DNA of 64,000 bases from Bacteroidales bacterium (GTDB taxonomy: Bacteria > Bacteroidota > Bacteroidia > Bacteroidales > WCHB1-69): assembly GCA_016290295.1 (NCBI GenBank), contig JAEETJ010000010.1, forward strand, positions 16,998-80,997. The letters run 5' to 3'. This document shows, piece by piece, positions 54,225 to 62,336 of this stretch (the stretch's first letter is position 1; every line of letters starts with the position of its first letter). Position numbers and translations under genes: made by a program. The notes under the pieces were generated by a model. That model ran no database searches and had not been told where the DNA came from. It saw nothing but the letters and a program-made list of their open reading frames with translations.

Positions 54225-55199
54225 ATGAGGAAAATAACAATCATAATCTCATTGTCCCTCTTGCTATTCTCCTGCGGACATAAGCAAGACAAGCATCAGC
54301 AAAATCAACCCAAACCGGAAATTAGCGCTCCCGCTTTCGATAGCGATAGCGCTTTTGCCTTTGTGAAGGCCCAGACCGATTTTGGTCCACGCACCCCGAA
54401 TAGTGAGGCCCATGAGCAGTGCGCGGCATGGCTTGTGGCAAAATTACAAGCCTATTGCGATACGGTGTATGTGCAGCATTTCACCGCTACCGCCTATGAT
54501 GGAAAACAGCTGAAATCACAGAATATTATCGGCAGTTTTGACCCGGACAAAACAGAAAGGGTTTTGCTGGCTTCACATTGGGATTCCCGTCCTATGGCCG
54601 ACCATGATGCCCTGGAAGCTAATCGGACCAAGCCTATTGATGGTGCCGATGATGGTGCCAGTGGAGTAGGGGTACTCCTCGAATTGGCACGTCAGCTGCA
54701 ACAAGACCGGCCCAATGTCGGGGTGGACATCATTTTCTTTGATGTGGAAGATTATGGTACACCTTCAGGTGTGAATCTGCCAGGCGACTGGTGGTGCCTT
54801 GGCTCACAATACTGGGCTAAAAATATGCATCGGCCTGATTATAATGCCCGCTATGGCATCTTGTTGGATATGGTGGGCGCTCCTGATGCCAAGTTCTATC
54901 ATGAGTACTTTTCCTCATTTTTTGCCCAGGATATTGTGTCTAAAGTGTGGGGTACCGCATACAGATTGGGCTATGGCTCCCATTTCATCAATCAACAGGC
55001 TAATCCCATCACCGATGATCATTATTACGTGAACAAGTTGGCTCATATCAAGATGATAGATATCATTCATCAGGATAATACTTCAGGAACAGGCTTCCGC
55101 TCCGTTTGGCATACCACCCACGACAATATCGACAATATCGATGCCAAAACCCTCGGCGTGGTTGGCAGTACCTTGCGAACGGTAATTAAGAATGAATAA
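54225..55199 (+). CDS. M28-family lipoprotein, glutaminyl-peptide cyclotransferase-like
   Basis: A 324-residue lipoprotein: signal peptide with lipobox LFSC (Cys17). The zinc-hydrolase domain has HWDSRP (His118), DGADDGASG (Asp140-Asp143) and FFDVEDYG (Glu175), then a late HQDNTSGTGFRSVWHTTHD with the final His. The set matches bacterial glutaminyl cyclases of the M28 fold, which convert N-terminal Gln to pyroglutamate. This is a major modification of exported Bacteroidota proteins whose mature chain begins with Gln, as several in this window do. An aminopeptidase remains possible. I prefer the ATG at 54225 because it gives the normal basic signal peptide start. Confidence 0.8.
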   Translation: MRKITIIISLSLLLFSCGHKQDKHQQNQPKPEISAPAFDSDSAFAFVKAQTDFGPRTPNSEAHEQCAAWLVAKLQAYCDTVYVQHFTATAYDGKQLKSQNIIGSFDPDKTERVLLASHWDSRPMADHDALEANRTKPIDGADDGASGVGVLLELARQLQQDRPNVGVDIIFFDVEDYGTPSGVNLPGDWWCLGSQYWAKNMHRPDYNARYGILLDMVGAPDAKFYHEYFSSFFAQDIVSKVWGTAYRLGYGSHFINQQANPITDDHYYVNKLAHIKMIDIIHQDNTSGTGFRSVWHTTHDNIDNIDAKTLGVVGSTLRTVIKNE

Positions 55200-55246
55200 T
55201 TAATAATGAATAATTATTAATTGTCAACTATCAATTATTAATTGGA
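55196..55246. repeat. A+T-rich intergenic repeat, family B
   Basis: AATTAATAATGAATAATTA and TTGTCAACTATCAATTATTA words fill the 50-bp gap between the M28 gene and lysC. Confidence 0.55.
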
Positions 55247-55249
55247 AAA

Positions 55250-56518
55250 ATGAAAGTCTATAAATTCGGCGGGGCATCCGTGAAAAATGCTGACGGTGTT
55301 CGCAATCTGGAAAGAATTCTGAGAAATTACACCAATGAAGAAAAACTGGTGGTGGTGATTTCCGCCATTGGTAAAACCACTAACCTGTTGGAACAGGTGT
55401 TGGATGCTTTTTATTACGATAAAAGCCAGATGCCTGATTTGGTGGCTCGACTGAGAGAAAATCATTATACTATTGTCAGAGAATTGGATTTGGGTGACAA
55501 TAGTTTGATTATGAATAAGTTGAATGATATATTCGAGGAGTTAGATGAACTGTTGTCAGGACCGCATTCCGGCAATTTCGACTATGATTATGACCGTGTG
55601 GTCAGCTTCGGTGAGATTCTTTCCACTACATTGATTTCTACCTATTTGAACCTGAAAGGAATTAAAAATGAGTGGGCGGATGCCCGCTTGCTGATACGCA
55701 CCGACCATAATTATCGTGAGGGTAAGGTGGACTGGGACGAATCGGCACGATTGATTCAGGAAAAGGTTGGAAAAATCCTATCGGATGGAGTGGCAAATAT
55801 AGTGATCAGTCAGGGATTTATAGGCGGTACAGAAGAAATGCTTCCCACCACTTTAGGTCGTGAGGGCTCAGACTATTCAGCGGCGATTTTTGCTTACGTG
55901 CTGAATGCCGAAAGCGTGACTATCTGGAAAGATGTGCCTGGCTTGCTGAATGCCGATCCGAAGTTCTTCCCCGAGGCGGTGAAATTAGAGCAGATTTCAT
56001 ACGAAGAGGCCATAGAGTTGGCTTATTACGGAGCCAGTGTTATTCATCCGAAAACACTAAAACCCTTGCAGAACAAGCAGATACCCTTGTATGTCAAGCC
56101 TTTTATGCACCCAGAGGAAAGCGGTAGCCGCATCGATGCGGGTAAAATGACCCAGCATATTCCTTGCTATATCTTCAAAACTAATCAAGTGCTGATTTCT
56201 ATTTATCCCAAAGATTTCTCCTTTATTGCTGTGGAGAATCTCGATGAGATATTCGCTATCATCTCGAAGAATAAAATCAAAATCAACCTGATGCAGAACT
56301 CGGCCCTGAGTTTTTCCATCTGCTGTGATAACAAAGTACATAAAATCGAAAAACTCATCAAAGACCTTTCTATTAAATATAAGGTGAAATACAACCTGAA
56401 TATAGAACTGATAACCATTCGTCATTATACGGATGATATTGTGTCAAAGATAGTTGCAGGTAAAGAGGTGCTGGTGGAACAACGAAGCAGAGCGACGGTG
56501 CAATTGGTGACAGCCTAA
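55250..56518 (+). CDS. lysC: Aspartate kinase
   Basis: Phosphorylates aspartate, the first step to lysine, threonine, methionine and diaminopimelate. The 422-residue monofunctional enzyme starts with KFGGASVKNADG (catalytic Lys5), then VSFGEILST, TTLGREGSDYSAA, and IWKDVPGLLNADP. ACT-like regulatory domains fill the last 130 residues. Feedback control by an amino acid is likely from those domains, but which one is unknown. Confidence 0.95.
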   Translation: MKVYKFGGASVKNADGVRNLERILRNYTNEEKLVVVISAIGKTTNLLEQVLDAFYYDKSQMPDLVARLRENHYTIVRELDLGDNSLIMNKLNDIFEELDELLSGPHSGNFDYDYDRVVSFGEILSTTLISTYLNLKGIKNEWADARLLIRTDHNYREGKVDWDESARLIQEKVGKILSDGVANIVISQGFIGGTEEMLPTTLGREGSDYSAAIFAYVLNAESVTIWKDVPGLLNADPKFFPEAVKLEQISYEEAIELAYYGASVIHPKTLKPLQNKQIPLYVKPFMHPEESGSRIDAGKMTQHIPCYIFKTNQVLISIYPKDFSFIAVENLDEIFAIISKNKIKINLMQNSALSFSICCDNKVHKIEKLIKDLSIKYKVKYNLNIELITIRHYTDDIVSKIVAGKEVLVEQRSRATVQLVTA

Positions 56519-56541
56519 GCCTTTTGTATGGATTTTTTCAT

Positions 56542-56549
56542 TATCTTTG
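56542..56549 (+). promoter_or_regulatory. -7 promoter box for the TlpA-like gene
   Basis: TATCTTTG, 28 nt before the ATG at 56577. A TTTG lies 15 nt upstream, closer than the usual 19-21 nt. Confidence 0.5.
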
Positions 56550-56576
56550 CAGGCTAATTCAAAGGATTAACCTGCT

Positions 56577-58319
56577 ATGAAAAATTTTAAATTGTTTATT
56601 CTGATTTTCTTGGTGGCGACACTCACATTGTGCACTTTTTCCAATGTCGTTGCCTCTGATTTGAATGATTTCGCTTCGCTTTCGGCTGCCCCCAAGTCAC
56701 CGGTCATCAAGGGCAAGGTGTTGAATAATACGTTCTCCAAAGTGACGTTGAAACTGGCGTATGGCAATAATACGACTTCTTATGGTGAGGCAGTTATTGA
56801 TAAGGATGGCAACTTCGAGTTGAAATCAACCGTGAAGGACAATGACATATATATTCTTTCTTTTGCGGAGAAACAGAATTTTCTCATTGTGTTGGCTCCC
56901 GATGAGGTGATAGAGGTGGTGATAGATGCTGAAAATCTGCGTGAGATTCCTTCGGTTTCTGGCTCTAAATCCATGAGCTTTGCCAAGGAAATGACAAAGG
57001 AGTTGGTTGAGAGTCAAAAACTGCTGGATAGTGTCAACCATGCTTTGCAAACGGACAAAAACCAAATCTATTTTCATGGTTTTTCACAGAATTTCAGCCG
57101 CTATTACCAGACCAATACGGATGTGAGCAAAAAGATGGTGGAAACAGCCCAGCAGATTGACAGCTTGAAGAGTTATACGGATAAGTATTGCCCCAACGGC
57201 AAGGTGGCTGCAAAAACCATGAATGATTTCAGTTATTATGCCAATAGAATTTTACATTCCTTGACGGAGTCATACGCTGCTGCGGAGGTTTTTAATCAGA
57301 CTTCTTACGCTATTTATGATTTTAAAAACCAGCGTATTAACTCAAATCCCGAATTTTTTAGGGATGTTGACCAGTATTTGAATCTGGTTGATGAGATGAA
57401 AAAGGAAATCAACAACAGCTATAAGCCTTTTGTTGACAAGGCCTCACAATTGCTGGCTTCACGCGACAGCATGGTTTTCAATGGCACGTTCGACAAGAAA
57501 TCCAATAAGGCGTATTGGTGCAGCCAAGTGGCTGCTTTAGTCAATAACAATTATCATCAGACACAGAAAAACAAAGCGTCTTTTGAGAAAAATGTGAATA
57601 CTTCTATTCAACAAGGAAGAAGCGTTTACACTCAGTCACAGAATATTATCAGTGGTATTGTGCAGCAGTATCAGACAATGTACAATCAGGAAAGTGAAAA
57701 AAACTCTCAGATATTGCAGAATCTGATAAAGCAGAACAAGGATGACATTGCAGTACTGATGTTCTTGGATAATTTTCCCAGGGAGAAACATGCCGCTCTG
57801 CATAATGAAGTTGTGAAAGCCTTGTATGCCAAATATCCCAACCACCAGCTGGTGAAGGAAAGATATGCTATTGAAACTTCTCCTGCAACAGCAACTTCTG
57901 TGGGTGCAATCGCTCCGGATTTGGCTTTCCCGGATCCTGATGGCAATATCCGCAAGCTGTCGGATTTGAGAGGCAAGGTGGTGTTGTTAGATTTTTGGGC
58001 TTCCTGGTGCCGTCCCTGCCGTGGCGAGAATCCGCATGTGGTGGCCATGTACCAGAAGTATCATGACAAAGGCTTTGAGGTGTTCAGCGTGTCATTGGAT
58101 CGTGATAAAGAGTCGTGGAAGCGTGCTATCGCCGCCGATGGTTTGGTATGGCCGAACCATGTCAGCGACTTGAAATACTGGTCGTCAGAGGCTGCCCGCA
58201 CCTACGGCGTTTCCTCAATTCCCAGCACTTTCCTGCTCGACCAGAATGGCCGCATCATCGCCAAGAACCTCCGTGGCGAAGCCCTGACCAAAGCCTTGCA
58301 GCAAATATTTGGTAATTAG
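56577..58319 (+). CDS. Exported TlpA-like thiol-disulfide oxidoreductase
   Basis: A 580-residue exported protein. A signal peptide is followed by a DUF4369-like beta domain (KSPVIKGKVLNNT onward), a long helical middle (about 140-420) and a C-terminal thioredoxin fold. In that fold the redox pair is Cys478 and Cys481 in WASWCRPCRGE, with the cis-Pro in SSIPSTFLL. Such proteins reduce or isomerise disulfides in the periplasm or on the outer membrane. The middle region is longer than usual for the family. Confidence 0.88.
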   Translation: MKNFKLFILIFLVATLTLCTFSNVVASDLNDFASLSAAPKSPVIKGKVLNNTFSKVTLKLAYGNNTTSYGEAVIDKDGNFELKSTVKDNDIYILSFAEKQNFLIVLAPDEVIEVVIDAENLREIPSVSGSKSMSFAKEMTKELVESQKLLDSVNHALQTDKNQIYFHGFSQNFSRYYQTNTDVSKKMVETAQQIDSLKSYTDKYCPNGKVAAKTMNDFSYYANRILHSLTESYAAAEVFNQTSYAIYDFKNQRINSNPEFFRDVDQYLNLVDEMKKEINNSYKPFVDKASQLLASRDSMVFNGTFDKKSNKAYWCSQVAALVNNNYHQTQKNKASFEKNVNTSIQQGRSVYTQSQNIISGIVQQYQTMYNQESEKNSQILQNLIKQNKDDIAVLMFLDNFPREKHAALHNEVVKALYAKYPNHQLVKERYAIETSPATATSVGAIAPDLAFPDPDGNIRKLSDLRGKVVLLDFWASWCRPCRGENPHVVAMYQKYHDKGFEVFSVSLDRDKESWKRAIAADGLVWPNHVSDLKYWSSEAARTYGVSSIPSTFLLDQNGRIIAKNLRGEALTKALQQIFGN

Positions 58320-58392
58320 TAAATTAGTTAGTGCTAATTAAATGAAAAGGGGAGTCTCGCTACGCTCGAGGGGAAATTATTAATGTGCTAAT
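58316..58392. repeat. Family A and family D repeats
   Basis: TTAGTAAATTAG words overlap the end of the TlpA-like gene. AGGGGAGTCTCGCTACGCTC follows, nearly identical to the D-type word at 38216-38240. Confidence 0.7.
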
Positions 58393-58407
58393 TGATTGTA
58401 GCTCGTG

Positions 58408-58512
58408 GCATCGACCTCGAAGAGGTCGCATCTCATTAACCCCACATAAGCGAAGCGCAATGTGGGGGCAAAAGACCACTCGGTACCCTCTTCGCGGCGC
58501 AGGGTACCTTTG
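58408..58512. other. Cluster of three perfect hairpins with promoter box
   Basis: Three stems occur in series: CGACCTC/GAGGTCG (58412-58428, loop of 3), CCCCACAT/ATGTGGGG (58440-58467, with an inner GCG/CGC stem) and GGTACCCT/AGGGTACC (58482-58508). The last overlaps TACCTTTG (58505-58512), a possible -7 box for the M20 gene. The 296-bp gap 58320-58615 otherwise holds only repeats. Confidence 0.7.
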
Positions 58513-58615
58513 CACTGAAACACACAACGAAACCGCCGCGAAATGACGAATCTGACAACTTTACCTTTTCATGGAAAAGTTTCGTATATCATATAATCAA
58601 AAAAACTAATAAAAT

Positions 58616-59989
58616 ATGAAAGACCTTAAAAATTACATTGAACAAAACAAAGACCGCTTTTTTGAAGAGCTTTTCAGCCTGATTAGAATCCCTTCTATCA
58701 GCTCGAAGGCAGAAAATAAAGCCGACATGGTGCGTTGTGCCGAGCGTTGGAAAGAACTGATTTTGGCAGCAGGTGCTGACAAGGCCGAGGTGATGCCCAC
58801 TGATGGCAATCCTGTGGTCTATGGCGAGAAAATGGTGAATCCCAATGCACCTACGGTGTTGGTATATGGCCATTACGATGTGATGCCCGTTGACCCCGAA
58901 GAATTGTGGCATACCAAACCTTTTGAACCCGTTATTAAAGATGGCAAAATCTGGGCTCGTGGTGCCGATGATGACAAGGGACAATCTTTTATGCATGCCA
59001 AAGCCTTTGAATATCTGGTGAAAACCAATCAGCTGACCTGCAATGTGAAATTCATGTTGGAAGGTGAGGAAGAGATCGGTTCTACCAGCTTATATGGCTT
59101 CTGCGAGAAGAACAAAGAACTGCTCAAATCTGACATTATCTTGGTTTCAGACACCTCAATGATTGCCACGGATACCCCTTCTATCACGGTAGGTCTGCGC
59201 GGCCTCACCTATTTGGAGGTGGAAGTGAAGGGCCCGAATGCTGACCTGCACTCCGGTATTTTTGGTGGAGCAGTGGCTAACCCCATCAATATCCTCTGCC
59301 AGATGATTGCCTCTTTGACTGACGAAAGAAACAGAATCACCATTCCAGGTTTCTATGACGATGTTCTCGTCGTTTCCAACGAGGAACGCGCATTGATGGC
59401 ACAGGCTCCTTTCAATTTGGAAGATTACAAGAAAGCTTTGGATATTGAGGAAGTTCATGGTGAAGAGGGTTATACCACCATCGAACGCACCGGCATTCGT
59501 CCTACGCTGGATGTTTGCGGTATTTGGGGTGGCTATACGGGCGAAGGTTCCAAGACGGTGTTGCCATCTGAGGCTCATGCCAAAGTGTCGATGCGTTTGG
59601 TACCTAACCAGAACTCGCAGAAGATTGCCGAAATGTTCCAGAAACATTTTGAAGCGATGGCTCCCAAGTGCGTAAAAGTGAAGGTTACCCCATGCCATGG
59701 TGGCGAGGCTTACGTGTCGCCAATTGACATGCCTGCGTACAAAGCTGCCGAAAAAGCTTACGAAACTACCTTCGGAAAACGTCCGATTCCGACCCGTAGC
59801 GGTGGAAGTATTCCCATTATTGCTGGTTTTGAGAAGATTTTGGGTGTGAAGTCCATCCTGATGGGCTTTGGCTTGGGCTCTGATGCAATTCACTCACCCA
59901 ATGAGAATTACAAGGTTGAGCACTTCTTGAAAGGCATTGAAACTATCCCCTATTTTTACAAATTTTATGGGGAAATGATGAATATCTAA
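58616..59989 (+). CDS. M20-family dipeptidase
   Basis: A 457-residue zinc dipeptidase of the CNDP-like M20 branch. VYGHYDVMPVDP carries the first zinc His and the catalytic Asp, GADDDKGQ the bridging Asp, and MLEGEEEIGS the general-base Glu and its neighbour. The middle ADLHSGIFGGAVANPI belongs to the dimerisation lid domain and the end LGSDAIHSPNENY has the last His. No signal peptide, so it is a cytoplasmic peptidase that completes peptide breakdown. Confidence 0.95.
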   Translation: MKDLKNYIEQNKDRFFEELFSLIRIPSISSKAENKADMVRCAERWKELILAAGADKAEVMPTDGNPVVYGEKMVNPNAPTVLVYGHYDVMPVDPEELWHTKPFEPVIKDGKIWARGADDDKGQSFMHAKAFEYLVKTNQLTCNVKFMLEGEEEIGSTSLYGFCEKNKELLKSDIILVSDTSMIATDTPSITVGLRGLTYLEVEVKGPNADLHSGIFGGAVANPINILCQMIASLTDERNRITIPGFYDDVLVVSNEERALMAQAPFNLEDYKKALDIEEVHGEEGYTTIERTGIRPTLDVCGIWGGYTGEGSKTVLPSEAHAKVSMRLVPNQNSQKIAEMFQKHFEAMAPKCVKVKVTPCHGGEAYVSPIDMPAYKAAEKAYETTFGKRPIPTRSGGSIPIIAGFEKILGVKSILMGFGLGSDAIHSPNENYKVEHFLKGIETIPYFYKFYGEMMNI

Positions 59990-60000
59990 AAAAAAATCAC

Positions 60001-60046
60001 TGAGGGTGCAAAACGTATTGAAAAAAATCGTATTTTTGCACCCTCA
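60001..60046 (+). other. Inverted repeat containing the tRNA-operon promoter box
   Basis: TGAGGGTGCAAAA (60001-60013) is perfectly inverted at 60034-60046. The right arm contains most of TATTTTTG (60031-60038), a -7 box for the tRNA genes. The hairpin could also terminate the M20 gene. Confidence 0.6.
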
Positions 60047-60077
60047 ATTTTGAAGTTCAACTCGTTCTTTGAAGGAT

Positions 60078-60162
60078 GCCTTGGTGGTGGAATTGGTAGA
60101 CACGAGGGACTTAAAATCCCTTGCTCATTGCGAGCGTGCGGGTTCAAGTCCCGCCCGAGGTA
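60078..60162 (+). tRNA. tRNA-Leu(UAA)
   Basis: An 85-nt cloverleaf. The acceptor stem GCCTTGG pairs with CCGAGGT with two G-U pairs; the D arm, TTAAAA anticodon loop (anticodon TAA at 60112-60114), a long variable arm typical of leucine, and the T arm with GTTCAAGTC are all visible. CCA is not encoded. Confidence 0.96.
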
Positions 60163-60173
60163 CGAAAAAATAA

Positions 60174-60246
60174 GCGGAAGTAGCTCAGTTGGTAGAGCAT
60201 AACCTTGCCAAGGTTAGGGTCGCGAGTTCGAGTCTCGTTTTCCGCT
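60174..60246 (+). tRNA. tRNA-Gly(GCC), copy 1
   Basis: A 73-nt cloverleaf: acceptor GCGGAAG with TTTCCGC, anticodon GCC at 60207-60209 in loop TTGCCAA, T loop GTTCGAGTC. CCA not encoded. Identical to copy 2. Confidence 0.96.
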
Positions 60247-60252
60247 CAAACC

Positions 60253-60280
60253 GTAGAGACGCATAATTTTGCGTCTCTAC
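60253..60280. repeat. Palindromic element between the tRNA-Gly genes
   Basis: An 11-bp perfect stem, GTAGAGACGCA (60253-60263) with its inverse at 60270-60280, loop of six. It nearly fills the 46-nt spacer between the two tRNA-Gly genes. The GTAGAGACGC word resembles widespread short palindromic repeats. Confidence 0.75.
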
Positions 60281-60292
60281 AACCAAACATCC

Positions 60293-60365
60293 GCGGAAGT
60301 AGCTCAGTTGGTAGAGCATAACCTTGCCAAGGTTAGGGTCGCGAGTTCGAGTCTCGTTTTCCGCT
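60293..60365 (+). tRNA. tRNA-Gly(GCC), copy 2
   Basis: Identical in all 73 nt to the gene at 60174-60246; anticodon at 60326-60328. A terminator hairpin follows within 20 nt. Confidence 0.96.
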
Positions 60366-60375
60366 CTTTTTCAGC

Positions 60376-60405
60376 AAAAAGCCCAATCGAAAGGTTGGGC
60401 TTTTT
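60376..60405 (+). terminator. Rho-independent terminator after the tRNA genes
   Basis: GCCCAATC (60381-60388), loop GAAA, GGTTGGGC (60393-60400), flanked by five A and five T residues. Works in both directions by symmetry, but only the tRNA operon needs it. Confidence 0.9.
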
Positions 60406-60457
60406 CATTTAAGATTCTTGCTACTAGCAAAACTACAGACACCCCCCGTATTAATTG

Positions 60458-60465
60458 TATTTTTG
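60458..60465 (+). promoter_or_regulatory. -7 promoter box for leader RNA copy 1
   Basis: TATTTTTG. Transcription starting about 5 nt later would begin exactly at the first hairpin base (60469). No clear -33 element. Confidence 0.6.
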
Positions 60466-60468
60466 CAT

Positions 60469-60550
60469 CGTCATATCTTCAGATGCTGTCTTATGGAGCC
60501 TTGCAGGGTCTGAAGATATGACGAGGAAGAGTATAAACAAAGGCTCCCGA
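60469..60550 (+). ncRNA. Structured 5' leader with pseudoknot, copy 1
   Basis: A perfect 15-bp stem CGTCATATCTTCAGA (60469-60483) pairs with 60509-60523. Its 25-nt loop contains GGAGCCTT (60495-60502), which is exactly complementary to AAGGCTCC (60540-60547) downstream, giving an H-type pseudoknot across a 16-nt linker. The loop words CTGT, GGA, CCT, GCA and GG are shared with copy 2 at 62337. The pseudoknot ends 13 nt before the ATG of the next gene, so it could affect ribosome access. I do not match it to a known riboswitch or ribozyme. Confidence 0.75.
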
Positions 60551-60560
60551 TAGAGAAAAG

Positions 60561-61292
60561 ATGACTATTTTGCAAAAACCAAATGCGACGGCCGGGCAGA
60601 TCGTGAAAGACCTGGAACAAATTGTTGAGAAGAATCCGAACATCTTTCTGGAATACATGCACGATGGCGATGATATGTACGTGGAAGGCATCAAACTGCG
60701 TAAGGACATTGCCATATTGGAAACCACTGGCAAGAAGAAGCGCGCGGCCACGGCGGAAGACCTCCTGGCGATGTTTCGCTTGCTGGATGCATCGCTCGGT
60801 GTAGTGATACAATATGATTGGGAAATGCTGAACTTCGAGCCATACGAAAACGGCACTATCTTCAAGTACGACGAGGAGGAGGATTTTTGCTTTTTTATGA
60901 TGGACAGAGATGTGCGACTCCTCACCACGCAACAAATTGAGGCCGAATTGAAAAAGGTTGACAAGGATGGATTCCTCGATTTCAAGGTGCTGCCCCAATT
61001 GTGGCACGATAATAAGCTGACTGTGTATCGTGCGAATTGTCTGCGTTATAACTATGGCAAACTCTGCCTGTGCTACGATGAAGACGAGGAATCAGACAGC
61101 ATCACGGTAGGCGAGTTTTTGAAAGGATTCCCGACTTGTGCTGAGTTTATGGTGCCGATTGAGGGAAAGTACTATACCGTCAAAGTGGATGAAAATGGAC
61201 ACTTCTTCAGTTTCCCGAAGTTAGTTTCAGCTGGTGTAACATTATTCACCATCCACCTGGGCGAGATGGTGTTTGACCCGAATGAGATGTAG
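60561..61292 (+). CDS. Unrecognised acidic protein, leader-controlled
   Basis: A 243-residue cytoplasmic protein, rich in Asp and Glu (for example FKYDEEEDFCFF and CYDEDEESDS). It has no signal peptide, no membrane helix and no motif that I recognise. Predicted strands and helices alternate. It follows the first structured leader directly and is probably co-transcribed with the next gene, 68 nt downstream. It could be an immunity- or regulator-like protein given the accessory setting, but I see nothing that proves a function. Confidence 0.75.
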   Translation: MTILQKPNATAGQIVKDLEQIVEKNPNIFLEYMHDGDDMYVEGIKLRKDIAILETTGKKKRAATAEDLLAMFRLLDASLGVVIQYDWEMLNFEPYENGTIFKYDEEEDFCFFMMDRDVRLLTTQQIEAELKKVDKDGFLDFKVLPQLWHDNKLTVYRANCLRYNYGKLCLCYDEDEESDSITVGEFLKGFPTCAEFMVPIEGKYYTVKVDENGHFFSFPKLVSAGVTLFTIHLGEMVFDPNEM

Positions 61293-61360
61293 TGAAATGG
61301 AATGACAATAAAAAAACGAAGCGACGAAAAGGCAGAATATTGAAACAAAAAATAATCATT

Positions 61361-62155
61361 ATGGATAATAAAATTCACAAGTACGAATTGTACACGGCAG
61401 ACTTCTATGCAAGCGAGACTTCAACGATCTATAAACATATCGCGTATGCCGATACGTTTGAAGATGCAATCGAGATCCTTGTAAAAAAACAGGATTGCCA
61501 TCGAAGCGATCCAAAAGAATATAATAAGATTGTAAACGAGATTCGTTCACATTCCGAATCTGAACTTAAAGGTTGCGAGGAAATATGCCTTTATGGTGGG
61601 TGCTGCTATTACCACGAATATCTTCGTAAAGTTCCGGGTTATGTGGAAGAGGATGAGATGGTGCAAAAAAATGTGACCTTGGGAGAGATTCTTAAACGCG
61701 AATTGGCTAATGTCAAGGGCCTTAAGTGGGAAATGAGAATCAACACAAAAGACAAGGAAAAATTTTATCTGCAGGCAGATGGTTGCAATAAAGTGCCGGT
61801 GGGCAATAAATACGAGCGCATTGACGGCTTACCGACTCACTATGTGGATTGGTATTATAAGGTGAAGTCGGATACTATCAACGAATATATTTCAGAAAAG
61901 ACATTTCCTGATGTGGAATGGGAAACGGTTTCTGAGGAAGAGATTGACAGACGTCTGAAGGATTTTTTCCTTTCTCGCAAAATATACTTTTCCGAAGAAG
62001 AAGCCTTCAAGAGTATGCCGAATGAGCTGGTGTTGAACCTGGGGTCGGGAGGCTCCATCAAGCCTTACGACAAGTATGGTTATCAAATAGTGAACATTAG
62101 CGCATACGGCACTGCAGGCGACAAAGGTGTGTTTGTTCATATAAGAAGAGAATAA
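61361..62155 (+). CDS. Unrecognised protein
   Basis: A 264-residue protein starting MDNKIHKYELYTADFYAS. An N-terminal alpha/beta part carries a cysteine cluster (GCEEICLYGGCCYYHEY, near 75-90), which might bind metal. An acidic helical region follows (EEEIDRRLKDFFLSRKI), then a C-terminal part with GSGGSIKPYDKYG. I chose the ATG at 61361; a GTG in frame at 61292 overlaps the previous stop codon. Family unknown. Confidence 0.7.
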   Translation: MDNKIHKYELYTADFYASETSTIYKHIAYADTFEDAIEILVKKQDCHRSDPKEYNKIVNEIRSHSESELKGCEEICLYGGCCYYHEYLRKVPGYVEEDEMVQKNVTLGEILKRELANVKGLKWEMRINTKDKEKFYLQADGCNKVPVGNKYERIDGLPTHYVDWYYKVKSDTINEYISEKTFPDVEWETVSEEEIDRRLKDFFLSRKIYFSEEEAFKSMPNELVLNLGSGGSIKPYDKYGYQIVNISAYGTAGDKGVFVHIRRE

Positions 62156-62325
62156 TATCAGACTTTGAAAAATCATATCTCATCGAGGCGTTGCTGTTTG
62201 TCGGACTGTTGTGGCTGGTCGTGACGTTGTTCGGGCTGTGATAAGAAATTGCAAAAATAAAAGGAATATCTACGTCGGATTAGTTCTGTTTATGAAAAGA
62301 TGGAGCCTTTGTAATGTAAAAATAG
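62156..62325 (+). other. Intergenic stretch without a recognised gene
   Basis: The first part of the 281-bp gap between two accessory genes. A short frame (MAGRDVV) is present but has no features. Nothing else seen before the promoter box at 62326. Confidence 0.5.
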
Positions 62326-62333
62326 TAATTTTG
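62326..62333 (+). promoter_or_regulatory. -7 promoter box for leader RNA copy 2
   Basis: TAATTTTG, ending 3 nt before the leader stem (62337). The same distance as in copy 1. Confidence 0.6.
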
Positions 62334-62336
62334 CAG

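Noticed and set aside
60078..60365. tRNA genes as an integration site of a mobile element
   Set aside because: No integrase and no repeated 3' tRNA fragment downstream was seen up to 64000. The duplicated tRNA-Gly genes are both complete.
60469..60550. Hammerhead, twister or HDV-like self-cleaving ribozyme
   Set aside because: The loop and linker do not show the CUGAUGA/GAAA core or the nested double-pseudoknot layout of HDV. I leave the RNA unassigned.
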